DNA of 64,000 nt from NCBI RefSeq assembly GCF_900177515.1, contig NZ_FXAK01000001.1, forward strand, positions 618,001 to 682,000. Direction: 5' to 3'. This DNA is from Azospirillum oryzae. GTDB taxonomy: Bacteria; Pseudomonadota; Alphaproteobacteria; Azospirillales; Azospirillaceae. The translations under genes and the position numbers were made by a program. Below the pieces are notes generated by a model that worked only from the letters and a program-made list of their open reading frames with translations, made no database searches and was not told where the DNA came from. How positions within the stretch are numbered: the first letter of the stretch is position 1; the number at the start of each line of letters is the position of its first letter. Positions 26,940 to 36,732 of this stretch are shown here, in pieces.

Positions 26940-26962
26940 CCCTCTCCCGGGGCGGGAGAGGG
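26940..26962. repeat. CCCTCTCCC-type palindrome (copy A)
   Basis: CCCTCTCCC (26940-26948) and GGGAGAGGG (26954-26962) are perfect arms around GGGGC. The same core recurs between other genes at 49311-49333, 49442-49464 and in variant form at 52408-52547. It lies 55 bases after the AraC stop and 38 bases before the large kinase gene, so it may also work as a terminator. Confidence 0.7.
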
Positions 26963-26999
26963 GGATGTTACCGATGCTGCGCTGGGGAAAGGCCGGTTC

Positions 27000-29900
27000 A
27001 TGGAGTCCAGTCTGGACCATCTGACGGAGGCGGGATCCGGGACCCACGCGCTGGGCGGCGACGGAGAGACGCGGCTGCTGCGGGTGACGCGGCCGGGGCA
27101 ACCCTTTCCCATCCTGGCGCGGATGGCCGATGCCGCTGCGCCGGCCGATGCGGTGCTCGCCCGGTTCCGGCGGGAGCATGAGCTGTCGCGGCGGCTCGAC
27201 CCGGCCTGGGCGGTCAAGCCGCTCGACCTGCTGCGCCACGGCGCCGTGCCGGTGCTGACGCTTGCCGATCCCGGCGGGCAGCCGCTGTCGGCGCTGGCGG
27301 TCTCAACGCCGTCGCTGTCCGCCGAAACCTTCCGCCAGCGGCTGGCCCTGGCGATCCGCATCGCCGGGGCGGTGGCGCAGCTGCACCGCCGCGGGCTTCT
27401 GCACGGCGATCTGCGCCCCTTCAACCTGCTGGTGGCGGAGGACGGAGCGGTGCGCCTGACCGGTTTCGGCCGCGCCGCCGACCTGTCGGACCCGCAGCGC
27501 CAGGAGATCGAGCGGCCGGCGGCGCTGCTGCCCTATATGGCGCCGGAACAGTCGGGGCGGATGAACCGGCCGGTCGACCGCCGCAGCGACCTCTATGCGC
27601 TGGGCGTCACGCTCTACGAGCTGTTCACCGGGGAGCTGCCCTTCACCGCCCGCGACCCGATCGAGTGGGTGCACAGCCATCTCGCCCGCGCGCCGATCCC
27701 GCCGGCCAGCCACGCCCCCGACCTGCCGCCGGCCATCGGCGACATCCTGTTGCGGCTTCTCGCCAAGACGGCGGAGGAGCGCTACCAGAGCGCCGACGGC
27801 CTCGGCCGCGACCTCGCCGATGCCCTTCGGCTGTGGGACGCGCAAGGCGGCATTCCCGCCTTCGCGCCCGGCCGGCGCGACCTGCCGGAGGGGCTGGAGC
27901 CGCCGCCGTCGCTCTATGGGCGGGAGGAGCCGGTCGCCGCCCTCCAGGCCGCCTTCGACCGCGTCGCCGGCCGCGGCCGGATGGGGATCGTCCTGATTTC
28001 CGGCCGGTCGGGCGTGGGGAAGTCGGCGGTCGTCCATGCGCTGGAGGAGCAGCTGGTGCCGCCGCGCGGCCTGTTCGCCGCCGGCAAGTTCGACCAGGGC
28101 CGCCGCGACCTGCCCTATGCCAGCCTTGCGGAAGCCTTTCGCGGGCTGGTCACCCGCATCCTGGCGCTGCCGGTCCCCCACCGCGACCAGTGGTGCCGCG
28201 GACTGGCGGAGGCGGTGGGCGACGGCGGCGCGCTGATGACCGCGCTGATCCCCAACCTCGCCCTGCTGGTCGGCGAACAGCCGGCGGTGCCGCCGCTGCC
28301 GCCGCAGGAGGCGCAGAACCGCTTCGACCTGCTGTTCCGCCGGGTGCTCCAGCTGTTCGCCCGCGCCGACCATCCGCTGGTGCTGTTCCTCGACGATCTG
28401 CAATGGCTGGACCGGGCGACGCTGGACCTGCTGAACCGGCTGGTCGCCGACGGCGGCATCGGCCATCTGCTGCTGGTCGGCGCCTACCGCAGCGACGAGG
28501 TGGGGGCCGACCATCCGCTGAGCGCCCTGCTGGAGCGGATCAGGGGCTCGGCGTCCGAACCGGCAGGTGCGGAAATCGACTTTTGCGAGATCGCGCTGGG
28601 GCCGCTGTCCTCCGACGATCTGCGCCGGATGGTCGCCGACAGCCTGGACCGCAAGCCGGAGGAGGTGACGGGTCTGGCCGCATTGCTGGAGGAGCGGACC
28701 GGCGGCAACGCCTTCTTCGCCGTCCAGCTGCTGACCGCGCTGGAGCGCTCCGGCCGGCTGTGGTTCGACCGCGAGGCCCGGCGCTGGGACTGGGACCCGG
28801 CGGCGGTGGAGACGGCACGGTCGGGCGCCGGCATCGCCACGCTGATGACCGAGCGGCTGGGCGCCTTTCCCGCCCCGGCGCGCGACCTGCTGGCCCGGCT
28901 CGCCGCACTCGGCGCCGGCGCGCCGCTGGCCACCCTGGCGCTGGCCGCCGGCCTGACGGAGGCGGAGACCGGACGGGACCTGGAGCCGGTTTTGGCCGAA
29001 GGGCTGATCCTGAGGACCGACGACGGCTATCGCTTCCTCCATGACCGGGTGCAGGAGGGGGCCTATGCCCTGGTGCCGGCGGAGGGGCGCGGCAGGCTGC
29101 ATCTCGACATCGCCCGCGCCCTGCACCGCGGATTCAAAGCCGACCTGTCGGGGGAGCGGCTGTTCGCCCTGGTCGGCCAGTATGACCGCTGCCTCTCCCT
29201 GATCCAGGACGGGCGCGAGCGGGAGGAGGTGGCGACGCTGCACCTCGCCGCCGGGCATCAGGCCAAGGCGGCCAGCGCCCACGGCTCCGCGCTGGCCTAT
29301 GCCCTGGCGGGGTTGCGCCTGCTGGAGGGCGGCCAGTGGGAGCGGCGGAACCGGCTGGCCTTCGCGCTGGAGCATCTCCAGGCCGAGTGCGAGTTCCTGA
29401 GCGGCGACCTGCGGCGGGCGGAGCTGCGGCTTCAGGGTCTGGTCGGGCGGGCCGAATGTCCGGTCGACCGCGCCGCCATCACCGCGCTGCTGGTCACCGT
29501 CTACACCGCCATCGACCGCAGCGACCGCGCCATCGACGCCTGCCTCGCCTATCTGCGCGGCGCCGGGATCGACTGGCCGGCCCATCCGCCGGCAGCCCTG
29601 GCGCAGGAGGAATATGCGGCCCTGCGCGCGGCCATCGGCGGGCGGCCCGTCGCCTCGCTGGCGGGGCTACCGGCGGTGAGCGACCCGGACAGCCGGGCGA
29701 CCATGGACGTGCTGGCCGCGGCGCTGCCGCCCGCCTTCTTCAGCGACCGCAACCTAGTCTGCCTGATCCTGTGCCGGATGGCGAACCTGACGCTCCGGCA
29801 CGGGCGCAGCGACGCCTCCGCCCTGGGATTCGCCTATCTCGGCATGATGGCCGGGCCCTACTTCGGTGATTACGCCGCCGGCTACGCGTTCGGCCGGCTC

Positions 29901-32045
29901 GGCTACGATCTGGCGGAGCGGCAGGGGCGGAACCGCTACCGGGCGCGGGTGCTGATGACCTTCGCCTATCATGTCGTGCCCTGGACCCGCGACATCCGCA
30001 GCGAGCGCCCCCTGCTTCTGCGCGCGTTCGAGGAGGCGCGGGAGTCCGGCGACGTCACCTATGGCGGCTTCACCAGCGTGACGCTGGTCACCAGCATGCT
30101 GGCGTCGGGCGATCCGCTGGCGACGGTGCAGCGCACGGCGGAGGCGCGGCTCGCCTATGTGCGGCAGGTGAAGTTCGGGCTGTGCACCGACATCCTGACC
30201 ACGCAGCTGCAATTCGTGCGCGCCCTGCGCGGGCGGACGGACGCATTGGGTTCCTTCGACGGGACGGGCTTCGACAACGCCGCCTTCGAGGCGCGGCTTC
30301 TGGCCAACCCCAGCCTGGACATCGCCACCTGCTGGCACTGGATCCGCACGCTGCAGCTCCGCTGCATCGCCGGCGAGATGGCGGCGGCGGTCGTAGCGGC
30401 CGAGCGGGCCGAAGGGCTGCTGTGGACCACGTCCGGCCATTGGGAGATGGCGGAGTTCCATTTCCATGCCGCCCTCGCCAGGGCAGGCGCAATGGATGGG
30501 GCGGAACCGGAGGAGCGCGCCCGTCACAACGTCGCGCTGTCCCGCCATCTGGGCCAGCTGCGCGAATGGGCCGGCCACAGCCCCGACAGCTTCGACGCGC
30601 GCCTGGCATTGGTGGTGGCGGAGGCGGCCCGCACCCAGGGGCGCACCGAGGACGCCATGCGCGGATATGACCTTGCGGTCCAGGCCGCCCGCCGCACCGC
30701 GCTGCCGCATGTGGAGGCGCTGGCCCAGGAATGCGCCGCGGCTTTCTACCGCCGCATGGGGTTGCCGACGCTGGAGCTGGCCTGCATCCGCGAGGCGGCG
30801 GACCGCTATGGCCGCTGGGGGGCGACGGCCAAGGTGCGGCAGCTTGCCCAGCGCTATCCGTCGCTTGCCCTGGAGCCGGGCGAGGCGGCGGTGCCGGAGG
30901 CGCCGCGCGGCTTCGACGGCGTCGATCTGGCCTCCCTGCTGGAGACGCTGCGCGCCGTCTCCGACCAGTCGGGGGTGGAGCAGCTGACCACCACCCTGCT
31001 GACCCTGGTGCTGGAACATGCCGGCGCCAGCCGCGGCCTGCTGATCCTCGCCCGCGGCGAGCGCCTGCGGGTGGAGGCGGAGGCGACCACCGGGCTTTAC
31101 GGCGTGTCGGTCCGGCTGGTGCAGGAGGACGCCGACCGCTTCCCGCTGCCCCATGCCATCATCCACGGCGCCATCCGCGACCAGGAGGCGGTGATCGTCG
31201 ACGACACCCGCGCCGCCGGCCCGTTGTCCGCCGACCCCTATTTCCACGAGACGGAGGCGCGGTCGATCCTGTGCCTGCCGCTGGTCCGCCGCCGCCGGGT
31301 GGTCGGGCTGCTGCATCTGGAGAATGCGCTGGCGACCTATGCCTTCACCCCGCAGCGGGTCAATGTGCTGACCCTGCTGGGCGCCCAGGCGGCGGCGTCG
31401 CTGGAGACGGCGACGCTGGAGGAGAAGGACGCGCTGCTGAAGGAAATCCACCACCGGGTGAAGAACAACCTGCAGCTCGTCACCAGCCTGCTGAACCTCC
31501 AGTCGCGCCGGATCGAGGACAAGGCGGTGGCCGCCCTGTTCGCCGACAGCCGCGACCGCGTGCGGTCGATGGCGCTGGTCCATGAAAGCCTCTATCGCCT
31601 CGGCAACTTCGCCCGCGTGCCGATGCGCGAACATCTGGAGTCGGTCTGCGCCCATCTGCTGCGCGCCTATTCCCGCCAGGCCGGGGCGGTGCGGCTGGAA
31701 ACCGAGATGGACGACCTGAAGCTGGACCTCGACCGCGCGGTGCCCTGCGGGCTGATCGTCAACGAGTTGGTCTCCAACGCGCTGAAGCATGCCTATCCGG
31801 GCGGGCGGGGCGGGGTGCTGCGCGTGGTGCTGACGACGGACGGCCGGGACTGCCGGCTATCCGTTCGGGACGACGGCGTGGGCTTGCCCGAAGGTTGCGA
31901 TCCCGATAGGATGGACTCGGTGGGCTTCCAGCTTGTATCGGACTTGAGCAGTCAGTTGCACGGAACTCTGAAATACAGCTCCAACACAGGCGCGGAATTC
32001 ATCGTCACCTTTCCTTTGAAGGGGCGCAATCGGGGAAGTGAATGA
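27000..32045 (+). CDS. Trifunctional Ser/Thr kinase-like/AAA ATPase/GAF/histidine kinase
   Basis: The 1681-residue protein has an N-terminal protein kinase-like domain (about 20-275) with catalytic loop HGDLRPFN at 135-142, an AAA/AAA16 ATPase with Walker A GRSGVGKS at 335-342 and Walker B-like LVLFLDDLQWLD near 460, a long helical repeat region (about 750-1300), a GAF domain (about 1320-1465) and a HisKA_2/HATPase histidine kinase (EIHHRVKNN, phospho-acceptor probably His1484). In the kinase domain the DFG aspartate is replaced (LTGFG at 154-158) and no clear beta3 lysine is visible, so this part may be a pseudokinase. The stop overlaps the next regulator's start by four bases, indicating one signalling operon. 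The stimulus is unknown. Confidence 0.92.
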   Translation: MESSLDHLTEAGSGTHALGGDGETRLLRVTRPGQPFPILARMADAAAPADAVLARFRREHELSRRLDPAWAVKPLDLLRHGAVPVLTLADPGGQPLSALAVSTPSLSAETFRQRLALAIRIAGAVAQLHRRGLLHGDLRPFNLLVAEDGAVRLTGFGRAADLSDPQRQEIERPAALLPYMAPEQSGRMNRPVDRRSDLYALGVTLYELFTGELPFTARDPIEWVHSHLARAPIPPASHAPDLPPAIGDILLRLLAKTAEERYQSADGLGRDLADALRLWDAQGGIPAFAPGRRDLPEGLEPPPSLYGREEPVAALQAAFDRVAGRGRMGIVLISGRSGVGKSAVVHALEEQLVPPRGLFAAGKFDQGRRDLPYASLAEAFRGLVTRILALPVPHRDQWCRGLAEAVGDGGALMTALIPNLALLVGEQPAVPPLPPQEAQNRFDLLFRRVLQLFARADHPLVLFLDDLQWLDRATLDLLNRLVADGGIGHLLLVGAYRSDEVGADHPLSALLERIRGSASEPAGAEIDFCEIALGPLSSDDLRRMVADSLDRKPEEVTGLAALLEERTGGNAFFAVQLLTALERSGRLWFDREARRWDWDPAAVETARSGAGIATLMTERLGAFPAPARDLLARLAALGAGAPLATLALAAGLTEAETGRDLEPVLAEGLILRTDDGYRFLHDRVQEGAYALVPAEGRGRLHLDIARALHRGFKADLSGERLFALVGQYDRCLSLIQDGREREEVATLHLAAGHQAKAASAHGSALAYALAGLRLLEGGQWERRNRLAFALEHLQAECEFLSGDLRRAELRLQGLVGRAECPVDRAAITALLVTVYTAIDRSDRAIDACLAYLRGAGIDWPAHPPAALAQEEYAALRAAIGGRPVASLAGLPAVSDPDSRATMDVLAAALPPAFFSDRNLVCLILCRMANLTLRHGRSDASALGFAYLGMMAGPYFGDYAAGYAFGRLGYDLAERQGRNRYRARVLMTFAYHVVPWTRDIRSERPLLLRAFEEARESGDVTYGGFTSVTLVTSMLASGDPLATVQRTAEARLAYVRQVKFGLCTDILTTQLQFVRALRGRTDALGSFDGTGFDNAAFEARLLANPSLDIATCWHWIRTLQLRCIAGEMAAAVVAAERAEGLLWTTSGHWEMAEFHFHAALARAGAMDGAEPEERARHNVALSRHLGQLREWAGHSPDSFDARLALVVAEAARTQGRTEDAMRGYDLAVQAARRTALPHVEALAQECAAAFYRRMGLPTLELACIREAADRYGRWGATAKVRQLAQRYPSLALEPGEAAVPEAPRGFDGVDLASLLETLRAVSDQSGVEQLTTTLLTLVLEHAGASRGLLILARGERLRVEAEATTGLYGVSVRLVQEDADRFPLPHAIIHGAIRDQEAVIVDDTRAAGPLSADPYFHETEARSILCLPLVRRRRVVGLLHLENALATYAFTPQRVNVLTLLGAQAAASLETATLEEKDALLKEIHHRVKNNLQLVTSLLNLQSRRIEDKAVAALFADSRDRVRSMALVHESLYRLGNFARVPMREHLESVCAHLLRAYSRQAGAVRLETEMDDLKLDLDRAVPCGLIVNELVSNALKHAYPGGRGGVLRVVLTTDGRDCRLSVRDDGVGLPEGCDPDRMDSVGFQLVSDLSSQLHGTLKYSSNTGAEFIVTFPLKGRNRGSE

Positions 32046-33553
32046 TCGCGGCACGCATCCTGATCGTCGAAGACGACCGCATCGTTGCACGCGATATTCA
32101 GCATCAACTCTCCCGCATGGGTCATGTGGTGGTCGGCATGTCGGCCAGCGGCGAGGATGCCGTCCGGCAGGCGTGCAGCCAGCAGCCCGACCTTGTCCTG
32201 ATGGACATCCGGCTGGAAGGGGAGATGGACGGGATCGAGGCGGCGCGCCGGATCCGCGATGCCCACCGGATACCCATCGTCTTCCTGACCGCCTACGCCA
32301 ATGACGAGGTGGTGCATCGCGCCAGCCTGACGGAGCCCTTCGGCTATCTGCTGAAGCCCTTCGAAGAGCCGCAGATGCGCACCGTCATCCAGATGGCGCT
32401 GTACAAGCATGCCAGCGACACCAAGCTGCGGCTCAGCGAGCGGCGCTATGCCGCCACGCTCGCCAGCATCCGCGACGGCGTCATCCTGAGCAACCGCGAC
32501 GGCCTTGTCGATTTCATGAACCGGGCGGCGGAGACGATGACCGGCTGGACCGCCGCGGAAGCCGCCGGGCAGCCGCTGTCCGCCGTCTTCGTCGCGGTGG
32601 ACGAGGAAACGCTGGAGCCGCTGGAGGATTTCTCCGCCGTCGTCCTGCGCAGCGGCGATTTCGCCCCGCCGGAACGCCAGTCCAGGCTGCTTCCCCGCGG
32701 CGGCGGGGAGCCGGCCGGAATCGTCGTCGAGGAGCGATGTTCCGCCATCATCGACGACCGCAACGAACCGGTCGGCTCGATCCTGGTGTTCCGCGACCTG
32801 ACGCAGCGCCGCCGGATCGCCGAGGCGCTGCGGACGGCCCAGGCCGACCTTGCCCATATCGGCCGGCTCACCATGATGGGCGAGCTGGCCGCCGCGGTGG
32901 CGCATGAGGTCAACCAACCGCTGATGGCCATCGTCACCAATGCCGGCACCTGTCTGCAGCACCTGTCGCAACCGCAGCCCGACCTCGACAAGACCCGCGT
33001 GGTGGTGGAACGGATCGTGCGCGACGCCCAGCGGGCCGGCGACGTCGTCCGCAGCATCCGCGCGCTGGCCCGCCGCACTCCGGCCGATCCCGGCTGGGTC
33101 GACATCAGCGCGCTGGTCGCCGACACGCTGGAGCTGGTGCGGGCGGAGCTGCGCCGCGCCCGGGTCACCGTGGAAACCGACCTGCAGGCCGAACCGCCCT
33201 GGGTCCATGGCGACCGGGTGCAGTTGCAGCAGCTGGTCCTCAATCTGGTGATGAACGCCATCGAGGCGATGTCGGCGGAGGATCTGCCCGAACGGCGCCT
33301 GCGCATCGTCACCGGCAGCGCCGACGGCTGGTTCCGCGTCCGGGTGGAGGACAGCGGGCCGGGCCTCGGCGACACCGATGTCGACGCGATCTTCCGCGCG
33401 CTGTACACCACCAAGCCCGACGGGCTGGGCATGGGCCTGTCGATCAGCCGGTCGATCGTCGAGCTGCATGGCGGACGGCTGACCGCGACGCCCGGCGCGT
33501 CCGGCGGAAGCGTGTTCGAATTCGTGCTGCCCGTATCGCCCGGAGGCAAGTGA
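32042..33553 (+). CDS. Receiver-PAS-histidine kinase
   Basis: The 503-residue protein has a CheY-like receiver at residues 4-120 with phospho-acceptor Asp55 (LVLMDIRLEG), a PAS domain at about 135-265, a HisKA dimerisation region with His288 in AAAVAHEVNQPL, and an HATPase domain whose N box is LVMNAIEAM and G boxes DSGPGLG and GLGMGLSISRS. The order, receiver first and kinase last, suits a relay that receives phosphate from the upstream 1681-residue kinase and passes it to the FixJ-like protein downstream. Its start overlaps the preceding stop as ATGA. Confidence 0.93.
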   Translation: MIAARILIVEDDRIVARDIQHQLSRMGHVVVGMSASGEDAVRQACSQQPDLVLMDIRLEGEMDGIEAARRIRDAHRIPIVFLTAYANDEVVHRASLTEPFGYLLKPFEEPQMRTVIQMALYKHASDTKLRLSERRYAATLASIRDGVILSNRDGLVDFMNRAAETMTGWTAAEAAGQPLSAVFVAVDEETLEPLEDFSAVVLRSGDFAPPERQSRLLPRGGGEPAGIVVEERCSAIIDDRNEPVGSILVFRDLTQRRRIAEALRTAQADLAHIGRLTMMGELAAAVAHEVNQPLMAIVTNAGTCLQHLSQPQPDLDKTRVVVERIVRDAQRAGDVVRSIRALARRTPADPGWVDISALVADTLELVRAELRRARVTVETDLQAEPPWVHGDRVQLQQLVLNLVMNAIEAMSAEDLPERRLRIVTGSADGWFRVRVEDSGPGLGDTDVDAIFRALYTTKPDGLGMGLSISRSIVELHGGRLTATPGASGGSVFEFVLPVSPGGK

Positions 33554-34200
33554 TGGGGAGGAAGGCGGAAACCGTGGCGGCGGCCGAGACCGTCGTCATC
33601 ATCGACGACGACGAAGCCGTCCGCGAAGCGCTGGAGGGGCTGCTCGATTCCGTCGGGCTGCAGGTGAGGAGCTACGGCTCGGTGCAGCAGTATGTCGATC
33701 AGGCTCCGGCCATCGACGTCGGCTGCATGGTGCTGGACGTGCGGCTGCCGGGGCGCAGCGGCCTGGATTTCCAGGCGGAGCTTGCGCGGTCGGGCAACAG
33801 CCTGCCGGTGATCTTCATCAGCGGCCATGCCGACGTGCCGATGTCGGTGCGCGCGATGAAGGCGGGGGCCTTCGAGTTCCTGACCAAGCCCGTCCATCAC
33901 CAGGAACTGCTGGACGCCATCCACGCCGCCATCGCCGCCCATGGCGAGTGCCGCTGCCGGGAGCGCGGCATGAGCACGCAGCGCGCCCGCTTCGAAACCC
34001 TGACCGCGCGCGAACGCGAGATCACGCTGATGGTGGTGTCCGGCCTACGCAACAAGCAGATCGCCGACGATCTCGGTCTCAGCGAGGCGACGGTGAAGCT
34101 GCATCGCGGGCAGGCCATGCGCAAGATGGAGGCCCGCTCCGTCGTCGAACTGGTGCGCATGATCGACGGACTGACCGCGACTGCGGGCGGGCGGAGTTAA
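33553..34200 (+). CDS. FixJ-like response regulator (receiver plus LuxR HTH)
   Basis: The 215-residue protein has a receiver domain with acidic IIDDDE near residue 18 and phospho-acceptor Asp62 (MVLDVRLPG), the switch Lys in FLTKPVHHQ, and a C-terminal LuxR-type HTH (LTAREREITLMVVSGLRNKQ, then IADDLGLSEATVKLHRGQ). This is the FixJ/NarL-like layout. The ATG at 33553 shares one base with the upstream stop, and GGAGG lies six bases before it. It is the likely transcriptional output of the two kinases upstream. Confidence 0.93.
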   Translation: MGRKAETVAAAETVVIIDDDEAVREALEGLLDSVGLQVRSYGSVQQYVDQAPAIDVGCMVLDVRLPGRSGLDFQAELARSGNSLPVIFISGHADVPMSVRAMKAGAFEFLTKPVHHQELLDAIHAAIAAHGECRCRERGMSTQRARFETLTAREREITLMVVSGLRNKQIADDLGLSEATVKLHRGQAMRKMEARSVVELVRMIDGLTATAGGRS

Positions 34201-34529
34201 TAAGCCGATAGAAATATTACTATTGGCGTATCGGTATGCTGGCGGATGGACGGGGCGGTGTCGGACGACGGAATCCTCCCAATGCGCCGCCCCCTCCTGC
34301 AACGATGAAGAATGCAGGCAGGCCGTTGTTGAACGAAGCTTTCAATCCGATTGTTGCCCCTCGATCAATCCGTATGACTGAGGCAAATACCGGAAACGAA
34401 TCCGGGAATTACTTCTAACGCTTCTTTAATATTTCTCTCGTTTTTCCTGGATGCAATGGTTGCCCCAAGGGGCAGGCGCCGCAAAAGAAGAACAAGGCGC
34501 CGGCGGCAGGATTAAATCGGGGGTTGGGC
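34201..34529. other. Gap between FixJ-like regulator and chemoreceptor
   Basis: I see no gene in these 329 bases. They hold small dyads: CCGGA/TCCGG at 34390-34405 followed by a T-rich stretch ending in TTTTT near 34445 (a possible weak terminator of the signalling operon), GCCCCAAGGGGC at 34463-34474, and GGCGCC repeated at 34476 and 34497. The promoter of the downstream chemoreceptor should lie here. Confidence 0.5.
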
Positions 34530-36206
34530 ATGACGATCAGGGCTTTGTCCCTTGCGGGGAAGACTGTGGCGCTTTGTGGTGGCGGGCTGCTATTGCTTGC
34601 TTTTGCCACATTCGGTGTCAATGAATTTCTGCTGACCAGCTATGCCGACCGGGTGGCGATGGAGCGGCAGGAAACCAACATGCGCGTCGCCTGGGACGTG
34701 CTGAACCAATATGGGCAGGCGTTCGAGGCGCGCGACGGCAAGCTTTACGCCGGCGACCGCGCGCTGAACGACTTCTTCGAGCCGGTGGACCGGGTCAAGC
34801 GGCTGGTCGGCGGCACCGCGACGCTGTTCATGGGCGATCGCCGCGTCGCCACCAACGTGCTGAAGCCGGACGGCAGCCGCGCGGTCGGCACGACGCTAGC
34901 GAAGGGGCCGGTTTATGACGCGGTGCTGGGGCGCGGCGTGCCCTATCGCGGGCAGGCCGACATCCTCGGCACGCGCTTCTACACCGCCTATGATCCGATC
35001 AAGGCGCCGGACGGCCGCGTGGTCGGCATCCTCTATGTCGGCATCGCGAAGGCGGAGTTCTTCGCGGCGATCCGCGACACCCAGACAATGATCGCAATCA
35101 TCAGCGCTGTGGTGACCCTGCTGGTCGCCGCCGGCTGCCTGCTGCTGGCGCGGCGCATGTTCCGGCCGCTGTCGGGCATCCGCGTCGCGATGGAGGAGCT
35201 GGCGCGCGGCAACCTGTCGGTCGCCATCCCGGCGCTGGGCCGCAAGGACGAGATCGGCGGCATGGCGAAGGCGCTCGGCGTGTTCAAGGACAACGCGCTG
35301 GAGGTCGCCCAGCTGCACGAGGCCCAGGCGGCGGAGCGCGCCCGGTCGCTGCAGGAACGCCGCGCGGCGATGGAGGAGGTGGCGCGGTCCTTCGAAGGCT
35401 CGCTGCTGGGCGTCGTCGGCGTGCTCAGCGCCACCACGACGCAGCTGCAGGCCAACGCCCAGCGCCTGCACGACATCGCCGAGACCGGCAGCGTCCGCGC
35501 CCACACCGTCAGCAGCGCCGCCGGCGAGGCGAGCGACGACGTGCGCACCGTCGCCGGTGCGGCGGAGGAGCTGAGCAGCTCCATCGGCGAGGTCGGCCGG
35601 CAGGTGGAGGAGTCCGCCCGCATGGTCCGCAGCGCGGTGGAGGAGGTGACCCGCACCAACCACACGATGGACGGACTGGCCGCCGCCGCCGGCAAGATCG
35701 GCGAGGTGGTGACCCTGATCCAGGACATCGCCGGCCAGACCAACCTGCTGGCGCTGAACGCCACCATCGAGGCGGCCCGCGCCGGGGAGGCCGGCAAGGG
35801 CTTCGCGGTCGTCGCCAGCGAGGTCAAGACGCTCGCCAACCAGACGGCGAAGGCGACCGAGGACATCGCCCGGCAGGTGGCGGAAATCCAGGCTGTGACC
35901 GGTCATGCGGTCGACGCCATCGAGGGGATCGGCCGCACCGTGCTGTCGGTCAGCGAGCTTGTCGGCCGCATCGCCGTCTCCGCCGACCACCAGAGCGCCA
36001 CCACCGCCGACATCGCCCAGTCGGTCCAGCGCGCCGCCGACCGCACGGCGGAGGTCACCCACAACATCGAGGAGGTCTCGCAGTCCGCGCACGAGACCGG
36101 GGTGATGGCGTCGGAGGTCCGCGCCGCCGCCGCCGACCTCGGCCGGCAGGCGCTGTCCCTGCGCGATCAGGCGGAGGAGTTCCTCCGCCATGTGCGGGCG
36201 GCCTGA
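34530..36206 (+). CDS. Methyl-accepting chemotaxis protein with Cache-type sensor
   Basis: The 558-residue chemoreceptor has a first membrane helix at residues 10-32, a periplasmic Cache-type sensor at about 35-175 with [17 protein letters not shown] and [15 protein letters not shown] (an sCache_3-like pattern), a second helix at about 185-207, a HAMP domain and the signalling tip with [20 protein letters not shown]. It ends without a CheR tether. The ATG at 34530 is preceded by a G-rich stretch. The distinct sensor compared with the receptor at 10733 implies a different ligand. Confidence 0.92.
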   Translation: MTIRALSLAGKTVALCGGGLLLLAFATFGVNEFLLTSYADRVAMERQETNMRVAWDVLNQYGQAFEARDGKLYAGDRALNDFFEPVDRVKRLVGGTATLFMGDRRVATNVLKPDGSRAVGTTLAKGPVYDAVLGRGVPYRGQADILGTRFYTAYDPIKAPDGRVVGILYVGIAKAEFFAAIRDTQTMIAIISAVVTLLVAAGCLLLARRMFRPLSGIRVAMEELARGNLSVAIPALGRKDEIGGMAKALGVFKDNALEVAQLHEAQAAERARSLQERRAAMEEVARSFEGSLLGVVGVLSATTTQLQANAQRLHDIAETGSVRAHTVSSAAGEASDDVRTVAGAAEELSSSIGEVGRQVEESARMVRSAVEEVTRTNHTMDGLAAAAGKIGEVVTLIQDIAGQTNLLALNATIEAARAGEAGKGFAVVASEVKTLANQTAKATEDIARQVAEIQAVTGHAVDAIEGIGRTVLSVSELVGRIAVSADHQSATTADIAQSVQRAADRTAEVTHNIEEVSQSAHETGVMASEVRAAAADLGRQALSLRDQAEEFLRHVRAA

Positions 36207-36257
36207 GACCGAAGGCCGAGGATTGATGGACCGCCGGATCCGCCGTGGATCCGGCCC

Positions 36258-36695
36258 TCACTTGAACGCCAGCAGGATCACCCCGGCGGCGATCAGGACG
36301 ACGCCCAGCCAGTTCGGCCCCGACAGCTTTTCGCCCAGGAACAGCACGCCGAACAGGGCGACCAGCACGACGCTGAGCTTGTCGACCGGGGCCACCTGGG
36401 ACGCGGGGCCGAGCTTCAGCGCGCGGAAATAGCACAGCCAGGATGCCCCGGTGGCGAGGCCGGACAGCAGCAGGAACAGCCATGTCCTGCCCGACACCGC
36501 CGACGGCGCCAGCGATTGGCCGGACGCCACGACGATGCCGATCAGCATCACGAAGATGACGGCGGTGCGGATCAGCGTCGCCATGTCCGAATTGATGCCC
36601 TCGACGCCGACCTTGGCGAAGATGGCGGTCAGCGCCGCGAAGCAGGCCGACAACAGCGCCCACAGCATCCAGGACGGAAACAGGCCATCGGTCAT
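36258..36695 (-). CDS. Single-repeat EamA-family membrane protein
   Basis: The 145-residue protein contains one EamA unit of five hydrophobic segments, ending in NWLGVVLIAAGVILLAFK, in contrast to the usual two-unit DMT transporters of about 300 residues. Such single-unit members are thought to act as dimers. GGGGAG lies eight bases before the ATG at 36695. The substrate is unknown. It is downstream of the phosphatase gene on the same strand, with about 37 bases between. Confidence 0.8.
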   Translation of the reverse strand: MTDGLFPSWMLWALLSACFAALTAIFAKVGVEGINSDMATLIRTAVIFVMLIGIVVASGQSLAPSAVSGRTWLFLLLSGLATGASWLCYFRALKLGPASQVAPVDKLSVVLVALFGVLFLGEKLSGPNWLGVVLIAAGVILLAFK

Positions 36696-36732
36696 TCTGT
36701 CGGCTCCCCTCAGCTTACCCATGCCCTGCGCC

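Noticed and set aside
27303..31790. Several minus-strand open frames of 460-760 codons
   Set aside because: All mirror the 1681-residue kinase; composition is Gln/Gly/Arg-rich and no start signals stand out.
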